Below are positions 1-7,116 of a stretch of DNA of 34,917 bases, one piece after another; position 1 is the first letter of the stretch; each line of letters begins with the position of its first letter. The notes beneath the pieces were generated by a model that worked only from the letters and a program-made list of their open reading frames with translations, was not told the DNA's origin and did no database searches. The stretch is from Rhodopseudomonas sp. BR0M22 (GTDB lineage Bacteria > Pseudomonadota > Alphaproteobacteria > Rhizobiales > Xanthobacteraceae): assembly GCF_010907035.1 (NCBI RefSeq), contig NZ_QUMK01000063.1, positions 1-34,917 on the forward strand, read 5' to 3'. A program made the position numbers and the translations under genes.

Positions 1-297
1 TTCTTCTACGAGGCTACCGACGAGGTGTGGGACATCGTCCGCGCCGGCGACAAGCCGTCGGTCGAGACCACGACGGTGCTGCGGCTCGCCGCCAGCCATG
101 CGGCCAAGACCGGCGCCACCGTGGCCCGCATTGCGACCGAGCTCACCGGCACTACCTCGATCTATCAGGGCCATCCGCTGGCCCGCGCGCTGACCGACAG
201 CTTCGTCGTGGCGCAGCACGCCTTCCTCAACGAGGGCACGCTGCAGAGCGCCGGCCGCGTGCTGCTCGGCCTGCCCTCGGTCCCCGGCTTTCCATGA
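1..297 (+). CDS. Flavin-dependent monooxygenase of the acyl-CoA dehydrogenase fold, C-terminal part only
   Basis: The reading frame is open from the first base and ends at TGA 295-297, so only about the last 98 residues are present. The segment is helical and Ala/Leu-rich, ending SVPGFP, with a TSIYQGHPLARALTD motif followed by VVAQHAFLNEG. This matches the C-terminal four-helix domain of type-2 acyl-CoA dehydrogenase-like proteins (HsaA, DszC and IacA relatives), which are FMN/FAD-dependent monooxygenases rather than true dehydrogenases. A flavin reductase at 2888-3415 in the same operon could supply reduced flavin, as expected for a two-component monooxygenase. The Rieske alpha gene begins 52 bases downstream. 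The substrate cannot be read from this fragment. A true acyl-CoA dehydrogenase is the alternative, less likely in this context. Confidence 0.7.
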   Translation, partial: FFYEATDEVWDIVRAGDKPSVETTTVLRLAASHAAKTGATVARIATELTGTTSIYQGHPLARALTDSFVVAQHAFLNEGTLQSAGRVLLGLPSVPGFP

Positions 298-349
298 TGC
301 CGCGCCTCGATCTGCTTCCGCCGATTTCCCAGCGACAAGGACCTAACCG

Positions 350-1621
350 ATGACCAGCCTCGCGGAGCTCACCAGCAATCCGGACGAATTGATCCGCCAG
401 GATCGCGTCCGCACGCCGCTCTACACCGACCCGGCGATCTTCGAAGCCGAGATGACCAAGATTTTCCACAACACCTGGGTCTGGGTCGCGCATGTCAGCG
501 AGATCCCGAACAACGGCGACTTCAAGATGGCGCAGGTCGGCCTCGATCCGGTGATCGTGGTGCGCGACCGCAAGGGCGAGGTCCACGTCCATCTCAACCG
601 CTGCCGCCACCGCGCCGCGACGCTGTGTGAAGTGCGCAAGGGCAAGACCTCGAGCTTCGTCTGCCCGTATCACGGCTGGGGCTACTCGCTCGACGGCAAG
701 CTGCGCGGCGTGCCTTACGAGAACGGCTACAACGAGGAGCAGATCGACCGCAGCAAGCTGTCGCTGAAGTCGCTGCGCGTCGAAGAATACAACGGTCTCT
801 TGTTCGCCACCTTCCGCGACGACATCGAGCCGCTCGCCGACTTCCTGGGGCCGGCGAAGAAGTGGATCGACCTGTTCATGAAGCAGGGCGGCGGCTATCC
901 GGTGAAGACGCTGGGCGAGCACAAATTCCGCTTCCCCGGCAACTGGAAGATCCAGCTCGAGAACACCACCGACGCCTACCACTTCCCGCTGGTGCACAAA
1001 TCGTTCCTCACCGCGGTCGACAAGGAAACCGAGCAGCAGCTCGACATGCTGAACAATGGCGGCTTCGTCGAGGACCTCGGCAACGGCCACAGCGTGATGG
1101 TGATGATCCCCGAACTGATCGACCTCGACGACAATCTCGAAGCGCCGATCCCGGAAAAATTCGCCGATCTCGCCAAGGAGCTGGCGGCCGAGGGTTACTC
1201 CGACACAGAAGTGCGCCGCATCGTCCGCGCCGTCGGCGGCTCCGGCTTCAACATCAATCTGTTTCCCAATCTCGCCTGCTCGATGGCGTTCTTCCGCGTG
1301 CTGCAGCCGGTGTCGGTGAACGAGACCGAGATCCGCCACATCGCGATCGGCATGGACGGCGGTCCGGCGGCCGCCAACCGCGCCCGCATCCGCCTGCACG
1401 AATTCTTCCAGGGCCCGATGGGCTTCGGCAGCCCGGACGACGCCGAAGTGTGGGACCGTGTCCAGCACGGCGCCAAGGGCGGCGAGGACATGTGGATCAT
1501 GCTCCACCGCGGCCTCAACAAGGAAGAAAGCCTGCCCGACGGGCGGCACCGCAGCGACGTCAGCGCCGAAACCGGCATGCGCGCCGCCTATGATCAGTGG
1601 AAGCGGATGATGGCGGTCTGA
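350..1621 (+). CDS. Rieske non-haem iron ring-hydroxylating dioxygenase, alpha subunit
   Basis: This is the catalytic large subunit of an aromatic ring-hydroxylating oxygenase, 423 residues, normal for the family. The N-terminal Rieske [2Fe-2S] domain has ligands C85-x-H87 and C105-x2-H108 (CRHRAA and CPYHGW). The catalytic domain has the mononuclear iron motif ENTTDAYHFPLVHKS with D208, H211 and H216; the third ligand is probably an Asp of SPDDAEVWDR near residues 363-364. The start is supported by AAGGA at 337-341, 8 bases before ATG. The beta-subunit gene starts two bases after the stop, so the two are cotranscribed. No ferredoxin or ferredoxin reductase is visible, so the electron donor must be encoded upstream of the window or elsewhere. 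It resembles benzoate/anthranilate and IacC-type oxygenases; the substrate is inferred only from context. Confidence 0.93.
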   Translation: MTSLAELTSNPDELIRQDRVRTPLYTDPAIFEAEMTKIFHNTWVWVAHVSEIPNNGDFKMAQVGLDPVIVVRDRKGEVHVHLNRCRHRAATLCEVRKGKTSSFVCPYHGWGYSLDGKLRGVPYENGYNEEQIDRSKLSLKSLRVEEYNGLLFATFRDDIEPLADFLGPAKKWIDLFMKQGGGYPVKTLGEHKFRFPGNWKIQLENTTDAYHFPLVHKSFLTAVDKETEQQLDMLNNGGFVEDLGNGHSVMVMIPELIDLDDNLEAPIPEKFADLAKELAAEGYSDTEVRRIVRAVGGSGFNINLFPNLACSMAFFRVLQPVSVNETEIRHIAIGMDGGPAAANRARIRLHEFFQGPMGFGSPDDAEVWDRVQHGAKGGEDMWIMLHRGLNKEESLPDGRHRSDVSAETGMRAAYDQWKRMMAV

Positions 1622-1623
1622 CC

Positions 1624-2133
1624 ATGAACATGACGATGACGATCCCCACCACCACCGCATCGACTATCACGCTCGCCGAGGCGATGGAATTCGTCTGGAC
1701 CGAGGCCGACCTGCTCGACCATGCCGTCTATGACGAGTGGCTGTCGCTGTGGACCGCGGATGCCCGCTACATCGTGCCGATCGAGCCGGGCGTCACCGAT
1801 TTCGGGAACGCCGTGAACTACGCCTATGACGACCACGAGATGCGCAAGAAGCGCGTCGAGCGGCTGCTCAGCGGCCAGTCGGTCTCGGCCTCGCCGGTCG
1901 CCCGCACGGTCCGTTCGCTGTCGCGCTTCCGGATGCTGAAGACCAGCGAAACCGCGTGCGAGCTGCGCTGCGCGCAGATCATCACCGAATTCCGCCGCGG
2001 CCGCGAGCGGACCTACACGGGCGATGTGGTGTTCGAGCTGGTGCGCAGCGAGTCCGGCCTGAAGATCCGCCGCAAGGTGATCTGGCTGATCAACTCGACC
2101 GAGGCGCTCGGCGGCATCGGCTATATCCTATGA
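1624..2133 (+). CDS. Ring-hydroxylating dioxygenase, beta subunit
   Basis: The 169-residue protein has the cystatin/NTF2-like fold expected of the small structural subunit of Rieske dioxygenases. Typical features are an N-terminal helix that begins the fold (LAEAMEFVWTEADLLD), the YDEWLSLWTADARYIVPI segment, and a C-terminal strand region (KIRRKVIWLINST). It partners the alpha subunit just upstream, probably as an alpha3beta3 complex. ATG 1624 lies two bases after the alpha stop; in-frame ATGs also occur at 1630 and 1636, so the first few residues (MNMTMT) are uncertain. A longer frame from 1597 would overlap alpha and is not preferred. The stop overlaps the next start as ATGA, indicating translational coupling. 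Confidence 0.9.
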   Translation: MNMTMTIPTTTASTITLAEAMEFVWTEADLLDHAVYDEWLSLWTADARYIVPIEPGVTDFGNAVNYAYDDHEMRKKRVERLLSGQSVSASPVARTVRSLSRFRMLKTSETACELRCAQIITEFRRGRERTYTGDVVFELVRSESGLKIRRKVIWLINSTEALGGIGYIL

Positions 2134-2891
2134 GCACTGCGGCCCCCCAGAGCGGGCGCGTCGCGCTGGTCACCGGCGGTGGCGGCGGCCTCGGCGCCAT
2201 CATCGCTGAGGCGCTACATGGCGCCGGTTATCGGGTGGCGATCGGCGATATCGACGAGGCGGCAGCCAAGGCCGTCGCGACGCGGCTGGACGCCGGAGGG
2301 ACGACGGCGTTCGGGCTGAAGCTCGACGTCCGCCGCAAGAGCGACTTCGATGCCGCGCTGGCGGCAATGCTGGCGCGCTGGAACGACGCGCATGTGCTGG
2401 TCAACAACGCCGCCGTCACGGTGGCGCGGCCGGTGATGGAGATCTCGCCGGAAGAATTCGACGAGGTGATCGCCGTCAATCTGCGCGGCACATTCCTCGG
2501 CTGCCAGGTGTTCGGCGCGTATTTCCGCGACGCCGGCCATGGCCGCATCGTCAACATGGCGTCGCTCGCCGGCCAGAACGGCGGCACCGCAACGGGTGCG
2601 CACTACGCCGCCTCGAAGGGCGGCATCGTCACGCTGACCAAAGTGTTCGCGCGCGATCTCGGCAAGTCGGGCGTCACCGTCAACGCCATTGCACCGGGCC
2701 CGCTCGATCTGCCGATCGTGCACAGGACGGTGCCGGCAGAGCGTTTCGCCGAGTTCAAGGCCAACATCCCGGTCGGCGATATCGGCGATCCCGGCTTCGT
2801 GGCGCAGATCGTGCTGCAGCTGGCTTCCCCCGAATCCGGCTTCGTCTCCGGCGCGACCTGGGACGTCAACGGCGGCCTGTTCATGCGATGA
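2130..2891 (+). CDS. Short-chain dehydrogenase/reductase in the dioxygenase operon
   Basis: A classical SDR of 253 residues, NAD(P)-dependent. The nucleotide-binding motif TGGGGGLG is at 15-22, NNAA at 92-95, Asn at 117 (VNLRG), and the catalytic Ser145, Tyr159 and Lys163 (YAASK). Asp40 at the end of strand 2 (AIGDID) suggests NAD(H) preference. In ring-hydroxylation pathways such an enzyme often oxidises the cis-dihydrodiol or a hydroxylated intermediate; IacE of iac clusters is also an SDR. ATG 2130 overlaps the stop of the beta subunit, and the SDR stop overlaps the flavin reductase start, so the genes form a tightly coupled string. The exact substrate is unknown. Confidence 0.9.
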   Translation: MSTAAPQSGRVALVTGGGGGLGAIIAEALHGAGYRVAIGDIDEAAAKAVATRLDAGGTTAFGLKLDVRRKSDFDAALAAMLARWNDAHVLVNNAAVTVARPVMEISPEEFDEVIAVNLRGTFLGCQVFGAYFRDAGHGRIVNMASLAGQNGGTATGAHYAASKGGIVTLTKVFARDLGKSGVTVNAIAPGPLDLPIVHRTVPAERFAEFKANIPVGDIGDPGFVAQIVLQLASPESGFVSGATWDVNGGLFMR

Positions 2892-3415
2892 GGGCGGCAA
2901 TGATGACCACGGTGGAACGGAGCGAGTTTCGCGAGGCGATGAGCCGGCTGGGCGCAGCCGTCAACATCATCACCACTGACGGAGCGGCCGGGCTGCACGG
3001 CCTGACCGCCTCGGCGGTGTGCAGCGTCACCGACGATCCGCCGACGCTGCTGGTCTGCGTCAATCGCGCCTCCAACGTCCACGCCGCGCTGTCCGCCAAC
3101 GGCGTGCTATGCGTCAATGTGCTGGCGAGCCGGCACCAGGAACTGTCCAATCTGTTCGGCCGCGGCGGCATTCCGGTGCACGAACGCTTCGCCGGCGCGG
3201 AGTGGCACACGCTGAGCACCGGCGCGCCGGCACTCGCCGATGCCGTGGTCGGCCTCGACTGCAGCATCGCGCAGGTCACCGAGGTCGGTACCCACAGCGT
3301 GTTCTTCTGCCGGGTGCAGGCGATCGCGCTCAGCGCGCATCCCGAGGGGCTGATCTATTTCAACCGCGCCTATCACGACATCGCGCCGCGCGCGCACGAC
3401 GTCTGCCATTCGTAA
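2888..3415 (+). CDS. Flavin reductase (HpaC/RutF-like), likely partner of the flavin monooxygenase
   Basis: The 175-residue protein belongs to the flavin_Reduct family. Features are the N-terminal FREAMSRLGAAVNIITT stretch, GLTASAVCSVTDDPPTLLVC (flavin phosphate-binding region), NVLASRHQELSNLF, and a C-terminal GLIYFNRAYH. Such enzymes use NAD(P)H to make FMNH2 or FADH2 for a diffusible-flavin monooxygenase, here most simply the truncated protein at 1-297; IacG has this role in iac clusters. The 2888 start overlaps the SDR stop (ATGA). ATG codons at 2900 and 2903 are better placed behind GAGGG (2890-2894), so the mature N-terminus may begin at MMTTVERS. Confidence 0.88.
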   Translation: MRAAMMTTVERSEFREAMSRLGAAVNIITTDGAAGLHGLTASAVCSVTDDPPTLLVCVNRASNVHAALSANGVLCVNVLASRHQELSNLFGRGGIPVHERFAGAEWHTLSTGAPALADAVVGLDCSIAQVTEVGTHSVFFCRVQAIALSAHPEGLIYFNRAYHDIAPRAHDVCHS

Positions 3416-3428
3416 TGAGGCCCGCATC

Positions 3429-3995
3429 ATGACCATCGACCAACTCGCCGCGACCGTGCAGGCGCTCCAGGACCAGGTCGCGACGCTGACCGCCGAAGCG
3501 GAGATCCGCCGCATCCAGGCACGCTACATGTTTCTGTGCGATACGCCCTGCCCGGAATTCGGCGTCGAGGACGACGCCGAGCGGATCGAGCGCATCGTCG
3601 ATCTCTACGCCGAGGATGCGATCTGGGAAGGCGTCGGCGCCTATTACGACAATCAGTTCGGCCGCAGCGTCGGCAAGGACGCGATCCGCAAGCACTTCCA
3701 GGGGTTCTGGGGGCAGAAGCGAGATCCCGCGCTGGTGCTCAACGTGCACTATCTGACCTCGGAACAGATCCATGTCCGCGGCGACGAGGCCGACGGCCAA
3801 TGGGTGCACTGCCAGCCCTGGATCTTCAGCGACGGCTCGTCGCTGCTGCGCTCCAGCCGGCTCAACAATCTGTTCCGCAAAGAGGCCGGCGTCTGGAAGA
3901 TCGCCCGCACCCGCACCGAGAACCTGTTCGTGGCGCCGCTCAAAGCGGGCTGGGCCGAAAGCGTGCCCGAAAAGTCCGTGCTGATGCGGCCCTGA
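3429..3995 (+). CDS. NTF2/SnoaL-like protein with N-terminal coiled coil
   Basis: The 188-residue protein starts with a short heptad-like helix (QLAATVQALQDQVATLTAEA) followed by a SnoaL-type cone fold: EIRRIQARYMF, DLYAEDAIWEG, GKDAIRKHFQGFW, and a terminal NLFRKEAGVWKIARTR. Members of this fold include isomerases, cyclases, dehydratases and dioxygenase small subunits. It lies 13 bases after the flavin reductase, with GAGG upstream of ATG. Genes of this type accompany Rieske and flavin monooxygenase genes in aromatic catabolic operons, and one is part of iac clusters in my recollection. It is not a second beta subunit by obvious sequence match. Its reaction is unknown; an auxiliary isomerase or hydrolase step is an inference. 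Confidence 0.75.
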   Translation: MTIDQLAATVQALQDQVATLTAEAEIRRIQARYMFLCDTPCPEFGVEDDAERIERIVDLYAEDAIWEGVGAYYDNQFGRSVGKDAIRKHFQGFWGQKRDPALVLNVHYLTSEQIHVRGDEADGQWVHCQPWIFSDGSSLLRSSRLNNLFRKEAGVWKIARTRTENLFVAPLKAGWAESVPEKSVLMRP

Positions 3996-4035
3996 GCGAT
4001 CACGCTTCCTTCGACGATTGATAAGGACTTTCTCG

Positions 4036-4449
4036 ATGACCACACCGCCGACTTTGTCATTCGCCGACGCCGTGCCGCTCGAGGCCGACGCGCTGCACCG
4101 TCTGCTGCAGGCCTGGTTTCGCGCCGAGGGCAGCGACGATCCGGCTGCGATCCGCGCCCGCTTCGACGACGGCTTCAACATGGTGAGCCCCGCCGGCAAG
4201 GTGCTGCCGTTCGCGCAATTCTCCGCCGGCCTGCCGACGATGCGCGGCTCCCGGCCGACGCTGATCATGGAGATCAGCGAGGTCGTGGTGCGCTATCAGG
4301 ATGACAAGACGGCGGTCGTCACCTATCGCGAGCGCCAGATCCAGGACAGCGGCACCACCGACCGGCTCTCCACCGCGCTCCTGATCCAGCGCGACGACCG
4401 GCCGACGCCGGTGTGGCGGCATCTGCAGGAGACCTGGATCACGCCGTGA
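4036..4449 (+). CDS. Second small NTF2-like (SnoaL/DUF4440-type) protein
   Basis: A 137-residue protein with the pattern of an NTF2-like fold: DALHRLLQAWFRAEGSDDPA, then FDDGFNMVSPAGKVLPF, a central strand TLIMEISEVVVRYQDDKTAVVTYRE, and VWRHLQETWI at the end. The start at 4036 is supported by AAGGA 4023-4027 with an 8-base gap; an upstream in-frame ATG at 4018 lacks such a site. It shares little sequence with the upstream SnoaL-like protein, so this is not a recent duplication. It sits 40 bases downstream in the same operon. No catalytic residues can be named, and the function is unknown. Confidence 0.65.
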   Translation: MTTPPTLSFADAVPLEADALHRLLQAWFRAEGSDDPAAIRARFDDGFNMVSPAGKVLPFAQFSAGLPTMRGSRPTLIMEISEVVVRYQDDKTAVVTYRERQIQDSGTTDRLSTALLIQRDDRPTPVWRHLQETWITP

Positions 4450-4490
4450 CCGCCGTCACGCCCGACACGACAGAGCTGCAGGAACGCCCG

Positions 4491-4670
4491 ATGGCCGAGG
4501 CCGAGATGTGGAAGACCTATCGCTACAACGGCTTCCGGGTGATGGTGATCCAGCAATGGGACGACCCGTTCGGTCGCCGCATGGTCCGCATCGAATCGGT
4601 CGACGACGGCGGGCAGCACGCCACCGGCCTGTTCGAGGACGATTTTTTGCGGGATGCCGAAGCCGAATAG
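4491..4670 (+). CDS. Small uncharacterised protein, last gene of the dioxygenase operon
   Basis: The frame encodes 59 residues from ATG 4491 (MAEAEMWKTYRYNGFRVMV), with AGGA at 4480-4483 seven bases before it. An alternative GTG at 4446 overlaps the previous stop as GTGA and would give 74 residues. The protein is acidic at its C-terminus (LFEDDFLRDAEAE) and has a compact beta-like core (GFRVMVIQQWDDPFGRRMVRIESVDD). Third-position GC bias and operon position argue that it is real. I do not recognise the family. A small unknown protein (IacB) also occurs in iac clusters, but homology was not tested. Confidence 0.6.
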   Translation: MAEAEMWKTYRYNGFRVMVIQQWDDPFGRRMVRIESVDDGGQHATGLFEDDFLRDAEAE

Positions 4671-4678
4671 GCTTCGGC
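4656..4678 (+). terminator. Hairpin overlapping the operon's last stop codon
   Basis: GCCGAAGCC (4656-4664) and GGCTTCGGC (4670-4678) form a perfect 9-bp stem with a 5-base loop that contains part of the TAG stop. There is no T-run after it, so classical intrinsic termination is uncertain; it may instead protect the mRNA 3' end. Confidence 0.45.
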
Positions 4679-4740
4679 GATCCGCCGCGGGCCGACGCAG
4701 TCGTCAGGACAGCCAGGAGCGGAGGCTTCTTCTGTCAGTT

Positions 4741-4769
4741 GCGCGTCGCAGCGTCGACTTGCGACGCGC
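4741..4769. terminator. Perfect 10-bp hairpin between convergent genes
   Basis: GCGCGTCGCA (4741-4750) pairs exactly with TGCGACGCGC (4760-4769) around a 9-base loop. It lies between the + strand dioxygenase operon and the - strand SDR that ends at 4811, where a bidirectional terminator is expected. No T-run is seen on either strand. The rest of 4671-4810 shows no gene. Confidence 0.45.
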
Positions 4770-4810
4770 CAAACGACGACGACAAAGAGGCGTGAGCGCC
4801 TCCCGGCACC

Positions 4811-5584
4811 TTATCGTCCGCGCTCCGCACCGCCATTGATCTGGACAATCTGTGCGGTGATGTGAACAGCTTCGGCGGAAGTCAGCCATCCCACGGCGTT
4901 CGCAACGTCGCTTGGCAAGCCTGCGCGGTTGTTGAGGGTCTCCGCGAGTTTGGCTTGGTACTGATCTTCGCTGAGTGCGGAGCCGAAGAATTCAGTGTCT
5001 GCAATGTAGCCGGGCGCGATCGTGTTGACCGTAATCCCCTTCGCGCCGAGGGTCTTGGCGAGATCGAAGCAGTAGGGATGCAGCGCAGCCTTGGCAGCAC
5101 CGTAACATCCGGCGCCGGAGCCGCGATAGGCTGCGATCGAACTCATGAAGAGGATACGCCCCCCCGGTGTCCGCATCTTCGGGAGAAGTGCTTCGGTCAA
5201 CAGCACGGCCGACAGCGTATTCATGGCGAAGTTGTCCGTCCAGCGGCGAGCAATGCCTGCAAGGCCATCCGCATAGGTGGATGATGGAAAGCGGCGTTGC
5301 ACATGGCCGCCGGCGGCATTGATCAGCACGTCGATGTATTCAAATCGCTCGTCGATCTCGCCACGGAGGGCTTCCACCTGCTCGGCGGATGTAAGATCTG
5401 TCGCAAATGGCAGCACCTTTGGCGCATCAGGAAATTCGTGCTCAATGGCCGAAGCCGCATCGCGCAGAACTTGCTCGCGCCGGCCGATGATGGCGACTCG
5501 CGCATTGCGGGCGGCGAAATACTTGGCGCAGGCCAGCCCGATCCCGGTTCCGCCGCCGCTGATCACGACATGCTTCGACATCAT
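4811..5584 (-). CDS. Short-chain dehydrogenase/reductase (FabG-like)
   Basis: A 257-residue classical SDR. The coenzyme motif is GGGTGIG at 10-16, with Ser in place of the usual preceding Thr; NAAG is at 89-92, and the catalytic set is Ser148/149, Tyr161, Lys165 (YGAAK). An Arg-Arg after strand 2 (IIGRREQ, about 34-37) suggests NADP(H). The C-terminus ends QIVQINGGAERGR as in FabG-type 3-oxoacyl reductases. It is read from ATGATG at 5584/5581 behind GGAG. It follows the CoA-transferase gene by 18 bases on the same strand, so the pair is an operon, probably acting on an acyl-CoA or its hydroxy/keto form. The substrate is not identifiable. Confidence 0.88.
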   Translation of the reverse strand: MMSKHVVISGGGTGIGLACAKYFAARNARVAIIGRREQVLRDAASAIEHEFPDAPKVLPFATDLTSAEQVEALRGEIDERFEYIDVLINAAGGHVQRRFPSSTYADGLAGIARRWTDNFAMNTLSAVLLTEALLPKMRTPGGRILFMSSIAAYRGSGAGCYGAAKAALHPYCFDLAKTLGAKGITVNTIAPGYIADTEFFGSALSEDQYQAKLAETLNNRAGLPSDVANAVGWLTSAEAVHITAQIVQINGGAERGR

Positions 5585-5602
5585 TTCAACTCCATCGAAA
5601 AA

Positions 5603-7021
5603 TTAGGCATCCACCGTCGACCAAGCGGCCGGAGAAGAGCCGAGCAGTGGCGCAGGCAGATCCCACGCCATCGGTGCGCCATCGATTGTGACAGGCGGAC
5701 ACAGGCGCTTGGCTGGACCCCAGCCGGTCTGCTCGATTGCATCGGCGAGGTCCGCTTCGCTTTCCGCCGCGAGGCGGGGCGCATCGATCGACTGACTTCC
5801 GCCGGAGATCAGCAACTTCGCTGTCCGCGCAAGCGATGCACGCGCCTCGCTTCCATGTCCGGTCTTCTGCCGCTCCGTCAGGCCGCGGATGGCTGCTGAA
5901 GCCATCAGATAACCCGTGGCGTGGTCGATGGCCTGGCCGGGAAGCGGCGTCGGCCGATCTTTCTGCAGCACACGCATGCCACCGTCGGCGATGCCGGTGC
6001 TCATCTGGATCAGGCTGTCGAAACCGCGCCTGACGCGCCACGGACCGGTCCAGCCATAGGCGGCAAGGCTGACATCGATCAGGTCGGGCTTGATCGCGCG
6101 GCGACGTGCTGCGTCGAGGCCGAGGCGTGCGAGCGCATCGGGACGATAGCCATGGACGAAGACGTCTGCCTCGGAGAGCAGCGTCTCGAGCACATGCATG
6201 CCGTCCCGCGACTTCAGATCGAGGCGCGCGCAGCGCTTACCGAGAACGACTTCGGGCACTGTGCCCGGCTCTTCCCAGCCATACGGGTCGATGCGCAGAA
6301 CCTCGGCGCCGAAACCGGCAAGAAAGCGCGTCGCCACCGGCCCTGCGAGAATGCGCGTCAGGTCCAGCACACGGACACCTTCGAGCGGCCGATGCGCGGG
6401 AATTGGCCGGCGCGGCCTGGCGTCTGCGGCGAAGCCTGTACGGTGCAGCAGGGGCTCGCTGTTGACCGCGAGACCCTGCGGATGATCGCCCCACTCATCG
6501 ATCGTGCGCATCGATGCGGCACAGCCATTCGCTGCGACGATTGCGGCCTCCAATGGGTCCGACTCCCATTCCGCCACGGCGTTTGCCACGGCATTGCGGT
6601 CGATGGCCGTCTTCAGAACCGACATCGCCGCGTCGCGATGATGCGGCGCATTGGTATGCAGGCGGATCCAGCCGTCTGCGGTCTCGTAGTCGCCGGCAAC
6701 CGCATCCCATTGCGGCGGCATCGACCAGCCTTGCGGCCGCAGCGACGTCTGGAACCAGAATGACGCGAGCCGTCGATCGATCACCACCGGCGGGACAGCG
6801 CCCGCTCGCAGCGAGATCAATTCAGCGACAGCCAGCGACGCGGCCCCGATCGCCGCGTTCGCCAGATCGCTGACGTGAAACGCCGATGGCAACGATCCCG
6901 ATCCGGTCTGCGAGAGATGCGGCAGGAAATCCGGATCGCCTCCTGCGGCTGTCCAGATATCGCGCAAGTACACGTTGAACGGCGAGTTGTCCTGCTTGTC
7001 GATCGACGTATACTTGTTCAT
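5603..7021 (-). CDS. Class III CoA-transferase (CaiB/BaiF family) with unusual domain order
   Basis: A 472-residue protein. The second half, from about residue 212, carries the CaiB/BaiF Rossmann-type start (PLEGVRVLDLTRILAGPVA, then GFGAEVLRIDP) and RGFDSLIQMSTGI, whose Asp sits where the family's catalytic Asp is expected. The first half, about residues 95-195, looks like the small domain normally found after it: ADGWIRLHTN, then a segment ending SMRTIDEWGDHPQG. Canonical members (about 400 residues) have the reverse order, so this appears permuted. ATG 7021 (MNKYTSIDK) has AGG upstream; a longer frame from 7078 would run into the divergent promoter. It heads a two-gene operon with the SDR and likely moves CoA between carboxylic acids. 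Substrate unknown. Confidence 0.85.
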   Translation of the reverse strand: MNKYTSIDKQDNSPFNVYLRDIWTAAGGDPDFLPHLSQTGSGSLPSAFHVSDLANAAIGAASLAVAELISLRAGAVPPVVIDRRLASFWFQTSLRPQGWSMPPQWDAVAGDYETADGWIRLHTNAPHHRDAAMSVLKTAIDRNAVANAVAEWESDPLEAAIVAANGCAASMRTIDEWGDHPQGLAVNSEPLLHRTGFAADARPRRPIPAHRPLEGVRVLDLTRILAGPVATRFLAGFGAEVLRIDPYGWEEPGTVPEVVLGKRCARLDLKSRDGMHVLETLLSEADVFVHGYRPDALARLGLDAARRRAIKPDLIDVSLAAYGWTGPWRVRRGFDSLIQMSTGIADGGMRVLQKDRPTPLPGQAIDHATGYLMASAAIRGLTERQKTGHGSEARASLARTAKLLISGGSQSIDAPRLAAESEADLADAIEQTGWGPAKRLCPPVTIDGAPMAWDLPAPLLGSSPAAWSTVDA

Positions 7022-7073
7022 GGTGCACCTACTTTGCAAACGTATTGCGGAAGTTGGCTCCCAGGAAACGAAT

Positions 7074-7098
7074 GTCAACGTTGACTATATAAATCAAC
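7074..7098. promoter_or_regulatory. Divergent promoter with a perfect 12-bp palindrome (candidate operator)
   Basis: GTCAACGTTGAC at 7074-7085 is a perfect palindrome, and TCAAC at 7094-7098 repeats a half-site in inverted orientation to 7080-7084. The palindrome holds a -35-like TTGACT on the + strand (7081-7086) and TTGACA on the - strand (7083-7078), so one bound protein could block both divergent genes. The -10 elements are weak: ATAACG at 7104-7109 for + with a 17-base spacer. The likely ligand is the adjacent HTH-citrate synthase protein or the LysR regulator (inference). Confidence 0.5.
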
Positions 7099-7116
7099 CA
7101 ACAATAACGGCGCACG

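Noticed and set aside
227-1660. 477-residue open frame antisense to the Rieske alpha gene
   Set aside because: Low-complexity Val/Ala/Asp/His-rich product typical of the reverse of a GC-rich gene; the + strand has clear Rieske motifs.
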